Source: Paguma larvata (Eukaryota > Chordata > Mammalia > Carnivora > Viverridae). Taken from it: a DNA stretch of 64,000 nucleotides. The notes under the pieces are model-generated. The model made no database searches and was not told the DNA's origin. It saw nothing but the letters and a program-made list of their open reading frames with translations. Shown here one piece after another: positions 52,539 through 63,494 of the stretch. The stretch spans positions 36,551,332-36,615,331 of the forward strand of contig CM057843.1 of assembly GCA_030068075.1 (NCBI GenBank), read 5' to 3'. The first letter of the stretch is position 1. Each line of letters starts with the position of its first letter. The translations under genes were made by a program, and so were the position numbers.

Positions 52539-52645
52539 GGGGCGCCTGGCTGGCTCAGTTGGTGGAGCATGTGACTTGATCCCAGGGTCATGAGTTCAGG
52601 CCGATGTTGGGCGTAGCACTTTCTTTAAAAAAAAAAAAAAAAAAT
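52539..52645 (+). mobile_element. Short-type SINE
   Basis: Head ggggcgcctggctggctcag, tail gcgtagcactttctttaaa then A18. Confidence 0.9.
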
Positions 52646-52650
52646 AGAAC

Positions 52651-52862
52651 AGGGGCGCCTGCGTGGATCAGTTGGTTAAGCGCCTAACTCTTGATTTTGG
52701 CTCAGGTCATGATCTCACGGTGCATGAGACTGAGCCCGGGGTCGGGGTCGGGGCTTGCTCTCTCTCTCTCTCTCTCTGGAGGGAGATTCTTGGGATTCTT
52801 GCTCCCCCTTCTCTCTCTGCCCCTCCCCCCAAAAAAAAACTAAATAAAACATAATTTTAAAA
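52651..52862 (+). mobile_element. Felid SINE, rearranged body
   Basis: Head ggggcgcctgcgtggatcag; a (GGGGTC)n and a (TC)n expansion at about 52,735-52,780 replace the usual body. Confidence 0.88.
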
Positions 52863-53020
52863 ATCTTGAATGCTATGAAAAGAGGCGAGATATTCTTACA
52901 GTGACAAAACCTGGTTGACCGACTAGAAGCAGTTCATCGAAGAAACTGCCCCGTTCCTGGCCGAGCACCTGGCTCTGTGCCACGCAAGCTCCTTTCCAAC
53001 CTTCGGACCTTAATTCTGGA
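52863..53020. other. Unique sequence before CpG island
   Basis: No feature seen. Confidence 0.4.
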
Positions 53021-53905
53021 CAGTGCGTTAGTTCGGCCCGCGACCTGCCGTGCATCGGCTCATCTTTCCTTCAAATCCCCTTCTCCAGGTGGGTCTTTCT
53101 GTGATGGCCACTTTGCGACTGTGGAGGCCGAGGCTCAGAGAGGCCAAGTGACCCGCCTAGAGTCACATCGCCCGAGCCCGCTGTGCTGGTCCCGCCTCCC
53201 TTCCAGCCAGTGGCTTGGCCTCAGCGGGCTGCTCGTCCCTCGGGGCCCGCCCCACCGAGCGGGGACACTGCAGCGACCATAAATAATACACGGGCAATGC
53301 CCGCCTGTGCTCGGAAGCCGTCGGTCCGGGCCTGCTACTGTCGTGACCTTTCCGTGCGGTGTCCGGCCGACGCCACGGCAGCCCGGAGGGGACGGAGGGC
53401 CTCCTGTCCCTGCCCCACCTGCGAGCTGCCCGGAAGGGGAGGGGGCTGGGCAAGCCGCCAGCCCGGGGGCCTTCCGGCCGCTCCCCACGTGCGCCGCATC
53501 CGCGACACGTGCTCGCGCACACAGCCGCTGGACGCAGTGGCATTTCCAGCCCGGACGGACGGAGGAATGTATACTGCGGCCCGCGCGAGCCAGAAAACTG
53601 ATTCAGCCTGGCCCGCTTCCCGGGGCCGGGCGCCCCTCGCGTCCTCCGGACCGGGGTCCGCACCCAGCCTCTTCGGACCGACGGGCCCCCGGCCCAGCTG
53701 CTCTCCCGGGACCACCCTGTCGGGGCAGGGCCTACACGGTAAGGCTCAAGGGCGAGGGGTGAAAGGGCCCGGAGAAGAGAGGAGGGAAAGGAGGGCCTCT
53801 CTCCCTCCCCTCCCCTCCCCTCCCCTCCCCTCCCCTGCCCCCAGGCTCCTCCCCGGACCGCGGGGCTATGGCCAAGGCCATTTAGGGGCGGCTCAGCTCA
53901 GCTCG
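53021..53905. promoter_or_regulatory. Orphan CpG island
   Basis: Very GC-rich, with frequent CG (for example ccggccgacgccacggcagc and ggacggacggaggaatg), about 17.5 kb past the NOL11 stop. No exon of a known protein is recognised on either strand. The long open frames (251 codons on +, 166 on -) are what high GC content alone gives. It could be the promoter of an unrecognised transcript or a distal element. A MIR-like piece (ggccgaggctcagagaggcc) occupies about 53,090-53,175. Confidence 0.6.
53801..53836. repeat. (CTCCC)n tract
   Basis: About seven ctccc units; the complementary strand is (GGGAG)n with G-quadruplex potential. Confidence 0.9.
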
Positions 53906-55030
53906 GGCCCCCTCCCGCAGTGGATGAGGGGAAATTAAAGCAATTATGGAGATAAAAGCAGCCCCTTAAACTCTTCCTTACGTCGTAGGCAAAGGAGGAT
54001 CGTCTCTCTTTACTTTGTGCAGCCATAGCAACCAGGTATCTTTAAACTTTCATGTTTCTGGAAGCTTTGAGCTCCTTAATAAAGAGCAGCTAATCTCTAT
54101 GCACTTTCTTGCTCTTATCCACGCGGAACACTCTCTGCCCTGTGCCCTGGGTATTTGCCGAAGCTCCCTACCCTGTTCCTTCACGTACAATGTGCTCGGG
54201 GACTTTCTTTTTCCTTTCAGAAGCCCCGAATGAAAGGAGAAACGCTAAAGGATTTAGATGGCTTAAAAACTGGTTTATACAATTTAAAAATTATCTTAAG
54301 CAGGGACGCCTGCATTACTGCAACGTAATGTATCGTTTTCTTGATTACCACCTTGTAAATGAATCCATGTTTGCCTTCAAAAGGGAGGGAGGGAGGGTGG
54401 ACCATTGTTCTCTCTTCATTGATACTGTTTTTCTTTAAGACCAGCATGTGATCTCAGGATAATTTTAATTGTTTAGTCTTTAAAATATAATTTAGGTTTT
54501 CGACTACAAAATCCATTGCCAACGTGTAATGAAGAGCGGGAAAAGTAACCTCTAAATCTAAAGAGCCTTAAAAGACATCGGTCAGTTGCATTATGGGAAC
54601 TTCATTTGGATCCCAGTTTAAACAAACCTTAAAAATGTGTGATTAAATATAAACAAAGGGAAGGTGGATTTCTGTTTAGATATTTGAGAAGAGGAATTAT
54701 TTTTCATTTTGTTTTAGCTGTTGCCTATTTTTCAAAAGGAAGCCTCTCTCTTTCAGAGATATATACTAAAATATTTATGTAAGAAATATGTTTTCTAGTA
54801 TTTGCTTCAAAATAATATGGGAAGGGAGACAAGGGGGGTTTAGATGAGAGGTGCTGAGCCATGAACTTGATGATTGTTGAATCTACACCTGAGTTCGTGG
54901 GATTCATTAGACTAGGCACTACATTTGTATACATCTGAAATTAATTTTCATAATGATTTAAAAAAACTAAATACGTACACTCACATAATCAATATGAAAA
55001 TACTTCCTACTTGTGTTTGTTTTTGTTTTT
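53906..55030. other. SINE-free AT-rich sequence downstream of CpG island
   Basis: Contains homeodomain-like taattat and agcaatta motifs and a GATA-like agataa around 53,930-53,960. No exon recognised. Being free of SINEs together with the island suggests constraint, but that is inference. Confidence 0.4.
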
Positions 55031-55249
55031 TTGATGTTTTAGTGTTTATTTTTGAGAGAGACAGAGAGACAGAGAGAGAGTGCAAGTGGGGGAGGGGCAG
55101 CGAGAGAGAGGGAGATACAGAATCCGAAGCAGGCTCCAGGCTCTGAGCTGTCAGCACAGAGCTCGACACGGGACTTGAACTCACAAGCTGTGAGATCATG
55201 ACCTGAGCCAAAGCTGGACGCTTAACTGACTCAGCCACCCAGGTGTCCC
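55031..55249 (-). mobile_element. Felid SINE
   Basis: Tail complement tgatgttttagtgtttattt; (GA/CA)-rich block; ends cagccacccaggtgtccc. Confidence 0.92.
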
Positions 55250-55312
55250 AAAAGAAGACACAATTTTTTTAAGTTAAAACAATTTTTTTCTTTCTTTTTT
55301 TAAAAATTTTTA

Positions 55313-55526
55313 GGGATACCTGGGTGGCTCAGTCGGTTAAGCATCCTACTTCAGCTCAGGTCATGATCTCACGGTCTGTGAGTTCGAGCCCCATGTCAGG
55401 CTCTGTGCTGATGGCTCAGAGCCTGGAGCTTGCTTCAGATTCTGTACCTCCCTCTCTCTCTGCCCTTCCCACGCTCACGCTCTGTCTCTGTGTCTCTCAA
55501 AAATAAATAAACGTAAAAAAAAAAAT
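55313..55526 (+). mobile_element. Felid SINE
   Basis: Head agggatacctgggtggctca; near-consensus body; tail aaaaataaataaacgtaaaa. Confidence 0.93.
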
Positions 55527-55565
55527 CTCATTCCTTTTAAAAAAATAAATAAAAATAAAAAATAA

Positions 55566-55766
55566 AAAGGTTTTTAAAAGTTTTTATGTTGAGAGAGACA
55601 GACAGCTTGAGTGGGGGAGGGGCAGAGAGAGGGAGATTCCAAACAGGCTCTGTGATGGCAGCACAGAGCCCAACATGGAGCTTGAACTCTCATGAAACTG
55701 TGAGCGCATGACCTGACCTGAAACCAAGAGTCAGATGCTCAACCGACTGAGCCACCCGGACGCCCC
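55566..55766 (-). mobile_element. Felid SINE
   Basis: Body caacatggagcttgaactct; ends gagccacccggacgcccc. Confidence 0.9.
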
Positions 55767-55767
55767 T

Positions 55768-55887
55768 TTTTTCTTTATTTTTAAAAGCTTATTTAAATAG
55801 AATCTCTATGCCCAACGTGGGGCTCAAACTCATGACCCCGAGATCCAAGAGTCACATACTCTTCTGACTGAGTCAGACAGGCACCCC
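55768..55887 (-). mobile_element. Short-type SINE
   Basis: Body tctctatgcccaacgtgggg; ends gagtcagacaggcacccc. Abuts the head of the previous SINE. Confidence 0.88.
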
Positions 55888-56353
55888 AAGGAACACACAA
55901 TTTTGTGTTCACGGAACTATGGTTGAACACCAGGGAATCGGCCTAGATGTCGAGGTCAGGAACAAGGCGGAGAAGGAAACTTGGAAGGTGAAGTGCATCT
56001 AAAGGACTAATGGATCCAGAATTTTCCCGCCGTCTTCACCCGCAGCCACTCCACCGGAGCCTTCCCACTGTCTTCTGTTCAGAGGGATGAATCCTTCAAG
56101 TGCTTGTTGGTTGGGATCTCCTGGTATGAAGACACCGCCTTTCATTTTATTGACTTGTTTGACTTGGAAGTCCTCTAAAGCCTTACCGTCTGCAGCACGG
56201 TCGGCCGATCGGCGGGGCAGCAGCCCTGGAAGCTGGAACTGGAGAACTGCTGTCCTCTCTCCTGACCGACAGGCTCAGGATCTGCACTTTTAACCAGACT
56301 CCCAGAAGATACTGGACAGCTTTCTTCAGGGAGGCCTGTGTGACTTGCTGTGA
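55888..56353. other. Unique sequence
   Basis: No feature seen. Confidence 0.5.
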
Positions 56354-56367
56354 GCATATTTACTTAC

Positions 56368-56398
<31 letters not shown>

Positions 56399-56563
56399 TT
56401 TTTCTTTTATTTTATTTTCGAGAGAGAGAGACAGAAGCCCAAGCAGGCTCCCCAACACCAGCACAGAGCCTGATGCGGGACTCGAACTCTCAAACCACGG
56501 GATCATGACCTGAGCCCAAATCAAGAGTCAGACACTCAGCCAGCTGAGTTACCCAGGTGCCCC
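56354..56563 (-). mobile_element. Felid SINE with (TTTA)n tail
   Basis: The tail end is a (TTTA) repeat of about 11 units at 56,360-56,402; ends gagttacccaggtgcccc. Confidence 0.92.
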
Positions 56564-56665
56564 TTAGGCAGGCTCTGCACCCAACCCCAGGGGCCTGAAC
56601 TCACAACCCCAGGATCAAGAATTGTATGTTCCATGCTACACTGACTGAGCCAGCCAGGCACCCCC
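56564..56665 (-). mobile_element. Short-type SINE
   Basis: Directly abuts the previous head; body aggctctgcacccaacccca; ends agccagccaggcacccc. Confidence 0.87.
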
Positions 56666-56767
56666 CGACCACCTTATCGTAGTAGGGTTCGCTTGCCTTT
56701 TTCTTACCTTATGTTTTATCATTTCAACTTCTTCAATTCCTTTCTTGCTATGTGTTACTTTTTACTA

Positions 56768-56874
56768 TTTTTTTTAAGGTTATTTAAGCAATCTCTACAC
56801 CCAACCTGGGGCTTGAACTCATGACCCCGAGAGCAGGACCTCGTGCTCTACCGACTGAGCCAGCCAGGCGCCCC
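56768..56874 (-). mobile_element. Short-type SINE
   Basis: Body agcaatctctacacccaacc; ends agccagccaggcgcccc. Confidence 0.9.
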
Positions 56875-57023
56875 AACTATTTACCATTATTTATTTGCTT
56901 TATCAGGTAAGGACAATGTCAACACAAAAGGTATTCCTAGTGACTGACACATGCCTGGTACCTACTAAGGACTCAAGAAAATTAGCTAAATTCTTTTTGA
57001 TTTTTTCAAAAGTTTATTTATTT

Positions 57024-57233
57024 GGGGGCGCCTGGGTGGCTCAATCGGTTAAGTGACTGACTCTTGATTTCAGCTCAGGTCATGATCTCACAGTTCGTGG
57101 GTTTGAGCCCCGCATCGGGCTCTGTGCTGAGATCATGGAGCCTGCTTGGGATTCTCTCTCCCTCTCTCTTAACCCTCCCTGGCTTGCTGTCTCTCTCTCA
57201 AAAAATAAATGAATAAACATTAAAAAATTATTC
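57024..57233 (+). mobile_element. Felid SINE inserted in the tail of a minus-strand SINE
   Basis: aaagtttatttattt at 57,009-57,023 and 57,234-57,248 are identical copies of the host tail. Confidence 0.94.
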
Positions 57234-57428
57234 AAAGTTTATTTATTTATTTTGAGAGAGAGAGCACCAGCAAGGGAGGGGCAGAGAGAAGGAAAGGAGA
57301 ATCCCAAACAGGCTCCACGGCATCAGCCCACAGCCCAAATGGAGGCTGGAACTCCTCAACCATGAGATCCTGACCTGAGCCAAGATCAAGAGTTGGACAC
57401 TTAACCGACAGTGCCGCCTAGGTGCCCC
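57234..57428 (-). mobile_element. Felid SINE (host of the previous copy)
   Basis: Its tail complement begins near 56,995 and is split by the inserted SINE; ends gccgcctaggtgcccc. Confidence 0.92.
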
Positions 57429-57439
57429 TTTGTATCTAT

Positions 57440-57643
57440 ATTTTTATTTTGAGAGAGAGAGAGAGTGCACGTGTGAGCGTGCAAGTGGGGGAGGGGCAGA
57501 GAAAGAGGAAAGAGAGAATCCCAAGCAGGCTCCACACCCACCATGGATCCCGACATAGGGCTCAGTCACACAATAGTGAGATCACAACCTAAGCCGAAAT
57601 CCAGAATCAGGTGCTTAACCGACTGAGCCACCAGGCGCCTCAT
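57440..57643 (-). mobile_element. Felid SINE, right member of cluster
   Basis: Ends gagccaccaggcgcctc, followed by the cluster-wide TSD attagctaaattct at 57,644-57,657 (first copy at 56,981-56,994). Confidence 0.93.
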
Positions 57644-57657
57644 ATTAGCTAAATTCT

Positions 57658-57690
57658 GAACGAATGAATGAATGAATGAATGAATGAATA
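57658..57690. repeat. (GAAT)n microsatellite
   Basis: About seven gaat units, the usual end of an L2 element. Confidence 0.9.
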
Positions 57691-58187
57691 AGGAATGGTA
57701 GCAGTTGCATCCACAGCCCCACGGGTTCAAGAAACATCCTAATTATTTAAGTCAAATCAACTTAAATCCTACTTCAAGCCTCTTTTTCAACAAACTTACA
57801 GAAAATTCAATCCCAGTCGTGACTGGGTTTCCTTCACCTTCCATAGCTGCTAGGAGGTTTCTACAATGCCAGAGATAAGGCGGGGATCAGTCCACCATGG
57901 CTTTTGTCCAAACCACTGAGGTCCCTTGAAGTCTGGTAGATCCGTTTCTGTGCCGTGTCTGGAAGGCGGGGACTCTCACTGTGGCAGGGGCGGGTACCCC
58001 AGAGCCAAGGAGCTAGACCCCTGGGGACACCAGCGGGCCACTCCCGTCTGAGCACTTGCCATTTCCGTGAAGGCTGCCAAGGTGTAAGGCCCCTAGCCTT
58101 GGGACCAAAAGTTCTCTCTCCTTCCCTATGTCTCTCCTTGCCACCCTCAAAGTCGCTCCTCTCTCCTTTTGATTTTTTAGTTGTTAT
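57691..58187. other. Unique sequence
   Basis: No feature seen. Confidence 0.5.
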
Positions 58188-58340
58188 TTAATGTTTATTT
58201 ATTTATTTTGAGGAAGAGCGCGAGGGAAAGGGGCAGAGAGAGAGAATTCCAATCAGGCTCCGTACTGTCGGTGCAGAGCCTGACGCAGGGCTCAACCTCA
58301 CGAAGTGTGAGGTCATGACCTGAGCCGCCCGGGTGTCCCT
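58188..58340 (-). mobile_element. Felid SINE, head partly deleted
   Basis: Goes from catgacctgagc directly to cgcccgggtgtccct, losing about 30 bases of the head. Confidence 0.9.
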
Positions 58341-58516
58341 CCTCTTCCTTTTCAAACTGAAATGGCGGCTAGCGTCTGTCGCTTCTGTAGCCTTCGACAT
58401 AGCCACAGGAACGCATCTTCCTTATTACATAACTTTCTCTGCTTCGAATTCTTTCTTCTTCCTCGCGGCCAACCAGAAAAGGCAAACCGTTTGGATTCAT
58501 TAATAAATATCTTCTA

Positions 58517-58607
58517 GGGGCGCCTGAAGGGCTCAGGCAGTAGAGCATGTGACTCTTGCTCAGGGTTGTGAGTTCTAGCCCCATGCTGGTTTTAGAGATT
58601 ACTTCCA
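58517..58607 (+). mobile_element. Short-type SINE
   Basis: Head ggggcgcctgaagggctcag; tail ttttagagattacttcc. Confidence 0.87.
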
Positions 58608-58754
58608 TGCATAAACAAATGTCTTTTTCTAAACTGCATACACCAGTTTTTTCTTCCTGCACACCGGGGAGAGTGAAGGGACTATTAGTCATTTCTGGGA
58701 GTGGAATGGGAGAAAAAACCCTAACTTAGAAGACCTAGGATTCTCATTTTATTT

Positions 58755-58973
58755 AAAGAAATTTCTTTTAATGTTCATTCATTTTTGAGAGACAGAGCAG
58801 GAGTGGGGGAGGGGGATGGGAGACAGAAAGAGAGGGAGACACAGGATCCGAATCAGGCTCCAGACTCCGAGCTGTCAGCACAGTGCCTAATGCACGGCTT
58901 GAACTCATGAGCTGTGAGATCATGACCTGAGCCGAAGTCTGATGCTTAACCCACTGAGCCACCCAGGTGCCCC
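58755..58973 (-). mobile_element. Felid SINE, first of tandem pair
   Basis: ctcattttattt precedes it and ctcatttttttt follows it. Confidence 0.92.
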
Positions 58974-59183
58974 TCATTTTTTTTTTTTTTTAATTTTTAA
59001 GTTTATTTATTGAGAGAGAGTGGGGGGAGGGACAGAGAGAGGGGGAGAGCGAGAATCTCAGGCAGGCTCTGCACTGTCAGAGTGGGGCCCAATGCGGAGC
59101 TCGAACCCATGAACCCATGAGATCAAGACCTGAGCCGAAATCGAGAGTCAGACGCTCAACCAGCTGAGCCACCCAGGTGCCCC
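58974..59183 (-). mobile_element. Felid SINE, second of tandem pair
   Basis: T14, GA-rich block, ends gagccacccaggtgcccc. taggattctcatttt before the pair and taggatactcctttt after it mark the original target. Confidence 0.92.
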
Positions 59184-60770
59184 TAGGATACTCCTTTTAG
59201 CGCCACCACCAAGTCAACACACGGGCAGTTCACTGCTTCGTGCCTTCATCTTTCATCTTCAAAGTAAGTGAAATTATTCTGCCTCACTCGTGAGACTGTT
59301 GTGGTAATCGAAGGTGCCAGCAGGTGCCTTGTATGCAGCATTAATGGCCTTACACATGCAAGGTTTTATTTTTTATTTCTTTATCTTAGTAACCCATTGA
59401 ATCGGACTGCTTGCTTGCAGCAAAGCATGTGTGTAAAAGACACCGCTGTGTGCAGCCGCTTGCCACGTGGCCACATACGGAGCCAGGTACTGAGTGGAAG
59501 GCATCGGCTGGTCCCAGTGCTTCGGTGTCTGGGTGGGCGCTTATGTCAGGAGATCCGAAGCGGAGAGTTAGGCAGCGAAGATGTAACAGGGCTGTTCAGG
59601 TTTGGGGCTCGGGGACCTTGCCGCTAGGTCAGTGAGAGGAGAACTGTTCTAGTAGGAAGTCCAAGCGAAGGACGAGTCTTAGAGAGGTGGAGGTCAGGAC
59701 GCAGAGGGTCTGGGTACCAGGCTTGGAGACTCTCAGGCCCAGAGGACCTGGTTCCTCTGCCAAACTCACTCATAGTTGGATCCCAGGGTTGTGAGTCCCC
59801 AGGTCAGGTCCAGACAGAGGGACTCCGTGGCGGAGATGGAAGTCCAGGCACAGAATGACCTCAGAGCACGAACGAGAGCGAATCTTCTGCTCTGCACTTT
59901 GCCCGTCTCGTCTCGGGTGTGGCCACCAGCCCCGTGAAGACAGGGGCCGCACCCCACAGCCGAGGAAACACAGAGGTTCAGAGATGTGGTCACTCTGCCG
60001 CATGGCCGAGCCGGCACCGTCCGACTCCACGCCCAGAAGAAATGAACATCAGAGATGGGGGGAGAGGGCGAGTGAGGGGTGCAAAGGAAGAAGCTGCAAC
60101 ACTACCCCGACCTCATCCCTCCCTTTCTGAGAAGGGCTCACGGAGGAGAGCCCTTGCTCACGCATGGACAGGACAGACTCCCACGGAGCCAGACGGTTCC
60201 CTGACACCAGAAACCACTGAGACCAAATCCCAACTCCAACGGTCATCTTGGCACCTTTCCAGGAACGCTTCGGAAGTCAGGTGCAGGAAAATGCCAATAA
60301 GCTGGAATTTCTATAAGCAAAGGCTATTTTCAACGAGGGCTGGGTAACGAGATGGAGAAACGCTTTCGACACGATATGAGGAAAAGCAGTGTATGGGATT
60401 AGCATTTTATATAGAAGCGCCCAGAGAACTATCCAGGGAAGGGAATGGGTGTTCGGTGCTAAGGTAGGATATTTTTCTACTTAGTTTGCAAAAGGTGCAT
60501 AGTGTATTATGCTTTAAAATAGTAGTCATGAAAAAATAACCATGAAGGTTATGTGAAAATGTGAATACTATTTATGAATCAGTTATGAGCCTGCTCTTTG
60601 AAGCACGATGTACAAGGGAACCAGGGCGACGGTAAGGAAGGGCACGGCTCACAGCGATGTGTGTGCAGGGGCCGGCACGCAGGACACACTTGATAAATAA
60701 GTAATAGGAGGGACGTGTGGCTATGGAAACGGCGCCAAGATGTCGGGCGTAGGGATAAGGTTGTCCCTTT
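59184..60770. other. Unique sequence, SINE-free
   Basis: No protein recognised. A MIR-like piece (agccgaggaaacacagaggt-tcagagatgtggtcactctg) lies at about 59,955-60,005. Confidence 0.45.
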
Positions 60771-60800
60771 CTCTCTCTCTCTCTCTCTCTTTTTTTTTTT
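60771..60800. repeat. (CT)n and T-run
   Basis: About ten CT units followed by T12. Confidence 0.9.
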
Positions 60801-61035
60801 TATCTTTTAGTATTTTTAAAAATTTACATCCAAGTTAGTTAACCTCCAGCGTAATAATGATTTCAGGAGCAGAATTTAGCGATTCGTCACTTCCACGCAA
60901 CACCCCGTGCCCATCCCAACAAGTGGCCTCCTTAGTGCCCGTCACCCATTTAGCCCATCCCCCCACCCGATACCCCTCCAGCAACCCTCGGTTTGTTCTC
61001 TGTGCTTAAGAGTCTCTTCTGGTTTGAGGTTTTTT
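60795..61035 (+). mobile_element. L1 fragment
   Basis: aaaatttacatccaagttag-ttaacctccagcgtaataa, cccgtgcccatcccaacaag and cttaagagtctcttctggtt match a common felid L1 segment. Confidence 0.7.
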
Positions 61036-62251
61036 CTTTGTTTGAAATTTGCCTTAATGTTACGTTGGCTTCCAAAACCATGAAGAAACCACAAGGCCCT
61101 ATGAAGGGCCAGTTCGCCAGGATTCTTAATACATTAGCCTCTTCAGCCAAGATTCTTAGCTGAAAATAGAAGCCACCGTAGGATAAACATGCTTTCTTCA
61201 TGCGTAAGGACAACGCCTCAGCACACGTTTTTAGAAGCACAAGTGTCCGTGTCGAGGCAGACCTGGGCCTCCATTTTTCCCTCAGATATGCCCAGTATCC
61301 AAGCAGAAGTTTCTGCAACAGGTGGGGGTCAGACGAGAGCTTGGAGCTGCACTCTTTCTTCTAAGTAGAGCTGATGGGGCACCTGGGGATGGAGCCTCCA
61401 GTCCTGGCCTTGTTACTTAGATACTTTAGACTCGGTTCTGGAAGAGACAGAAGATCTCAAGGGAGAATGTGAGGCCTGCCCGGAATCTGTGGGGCCCCAG
61501 GCAGAGAGAGGGCACTGGCTGGGCCGTGTGGCCTGTGTGGAGTCCCCACAGTCCCTCAGCATTTCAGAGACAGCCCTGAGGTGTCAGGAACCTGGTTCCA
61601 GGAAAGCCGACATTCGCCATGGCTCAGACAAGCTGGGGTCAAGGGGCAGGGTGGGCGGAGTCAGTCAGTGTCAGGGCAGGGTCTGGCAAGGGAGGAGTCC
61701 CCAGCCTGGACTCGCTGGTGTCTGACAGATAAGACGAGGCTCGGCAGCACCCTTCACATGTCCAAGCAGTGGCGGCCCCAAGGGAGCGGCTTAGGGATAT
61801 TTGAATCCCCCCCTCAAAATCTCTATCAGCCCCCCAACACGCCCTCAGTAAGCCTGTGTATGACTTGTCCCAGAAAGACTTCCAGACAAGCTAGCTTCCA
61901 GCTCCTTCCAATCCACCTGCTGTTCCCAAATTCCTGCTAAATGGACATTTCAGAGCATCTCTGGCTCCAGAGAAAGCTCTGGAAGTAATAACTTCCTGTG
62001 GACTAAAACGTTACTTTTGGGAAGTGACCTACTGTCACTTTTCTCAATTTGCCTCAATTTTCTCATTGGTATGTGGAAATAACATCACCTACATTTTTTA
62101 GGGTTACTGAGAGAACTGAGTAAAAGAACTTTATTTTATTGAGTCTAAGATTCTCAATTTTGTTTCATATATTATGTCTGAAAATGGGATGTGTTTTACA
62201 ATTGATGGCATCTTACATGCAACATGTATGTAAATAAAGCCAAGCCTTTTT
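61036..62251. other. Unique sequence, SINE-free
   Basis: No gene recognised; open frames here lack known domains. Confidence 0.45.
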
Positions 62252-62430
62252 GGGGCTCTCTTTTGGGGTGGTTCAGTCGGCTCAGGTCATGATCTCATAG
62301 TTCTTGGGTTCGAGCCCCGCGTCGGGCTCTGTGCTGACAGCTCAGCGCCGGCTTTGGATCCTCTGTCTGCCCCCCACCCTTCCCCCACTCTCTCTCTCTC
62401 TCTCAAAATAAGTAAAAGCAAAACAAAAAC
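62252..62430 (+). mobile_element. Felid SINE, head rearranged
   Basis: Degenerate head ggggtggttcagtcgg joined to ctcaggtcatgatctcatag; CT block and A-rich tail present. Confidence 0.88.
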
Positions 62431-63274
62431 ACCAACCCTTTTCCTTTAGTTCACCAACTTCCCGCCCCTAGAAAGGCTGGTAGCAGCTCCTGCTGCCCCC
62501 ACTGGCGCACTCCATCCTGTCCCAGTTTCCAGAGCCACCTGTGACTCTGCTGGTGTAGAGGTGTCGTCTCATTGGGTGTTTTCTTGAACCCCTGGTGCCC
62601 CTCGTCACAGCTAGTCTTGTCGGGAGCTGACGCTCATCTCACCTGAACTCGGGGACGAGAGGGAGACAACTCCACAGGCACCTCAGGGAAGATGAACTGC
62701 TGGCATCCCCGTCTACGCTCATGACAACATCCACCCAGTGCTGACTCCACACGAACCTCGAGAGCGTGCCTTACCCCGGATTTGACAGTAGAGTTAGAGC
62801 ATCCGCCTCACCTTGAACCCATGGGCCTACGCGGCCTACAGATGCTCTTGACATAACTACCAACCTGATCTTACACGTCTCATGTCTTGCTTATTGAACC
62901 CATGAATCTTTCCTCTGCTGGTTCAGTGTGCGGCTGTCCCAGCTCCTGACCCGATCGTGACTGCCCCTGCGCCGTGAGCAGCCCGAGGCTCTTCCCCGCG
63001 GGCATCACCAGCTTTCTTCCGGATGCTCCGTTTTAGCCCCAGCGCCTCTGCTGCCCTCACCCGATTGAGCCCATCCTCCCCTCCAGGGCTTTCCCTGAGT
63101 TCTTCACTCTTTAGGACACTGTCTTAGTTTTGCAGAACATTTAGCGTTCTTGGCCAACTGTACGCATTCTTGGCCAAGTTGTTGAGACAACCGAAGAAAA
63201 GATAAACTCCCCGCACACATTTCCGTCGCCCTCTAGGGAAACTGTTGCCCCCTGCTTGAGAATCGCCGGAACGC
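62431..63274. other. Unique sequence
   Basis: No feature recognised. Confidence 0.5.
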
Positions 63275-63494
63275 GGGGTGCCCCGTGGCTCTGGCGCTTA
63301 AGCAAACGATTCTTGATACCTGCTCAGGTCATGGTCTCACCGTTCGTGAGTTCGAGCCCCACGTCGGGCTCAGTGCCGACCGTGCCGACCATGCGGAGCC
63401 TGCTTGGACGTTCTCTCCCTCCCCATCTCTCTCTGCCCCTCCCCTGCTCACTGGATCACTCTCTCTCTCAAAATAAATAAACTTAAAAAAAAAA
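63275..63494 (+). mobile_element. Felid SINE
   Basis: Head ggggtgccccgtggctctgg; a short internal duplication (gtgccgaccgtgccgacc); tail aaaataaataaacttaaaa. atcgccggaac / atcaccagaac flanks. Confidence 0.92.

Larger units (their letters stand above)
56900..57690 (+). mobile_element. L2 3' end split by a SINE cluster
   Basis: aggtaaggacaatgtcaaca, gacacatgcctggtacctac and taaggactcaagaaa before the cluster, then (GAAT)n at 57,660-57,690 after it, make one L2 3' end. Confidence 0.55.

Noticed and set aside
53021..53905. Assignment of the CpG island to BPTF, the next human gene
   Set aside because: No BPTF coding sequence is recognised and the distance to NOL11 is much shorter than recalled in human.
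53163..53938. Long overlapping open frames on both strands (up to 251 codons)
   Set aside because: They lie in a CpG island where stop codons are rare by composition. No recognisable domain, no credible start context and no splice structure linked to other exons.
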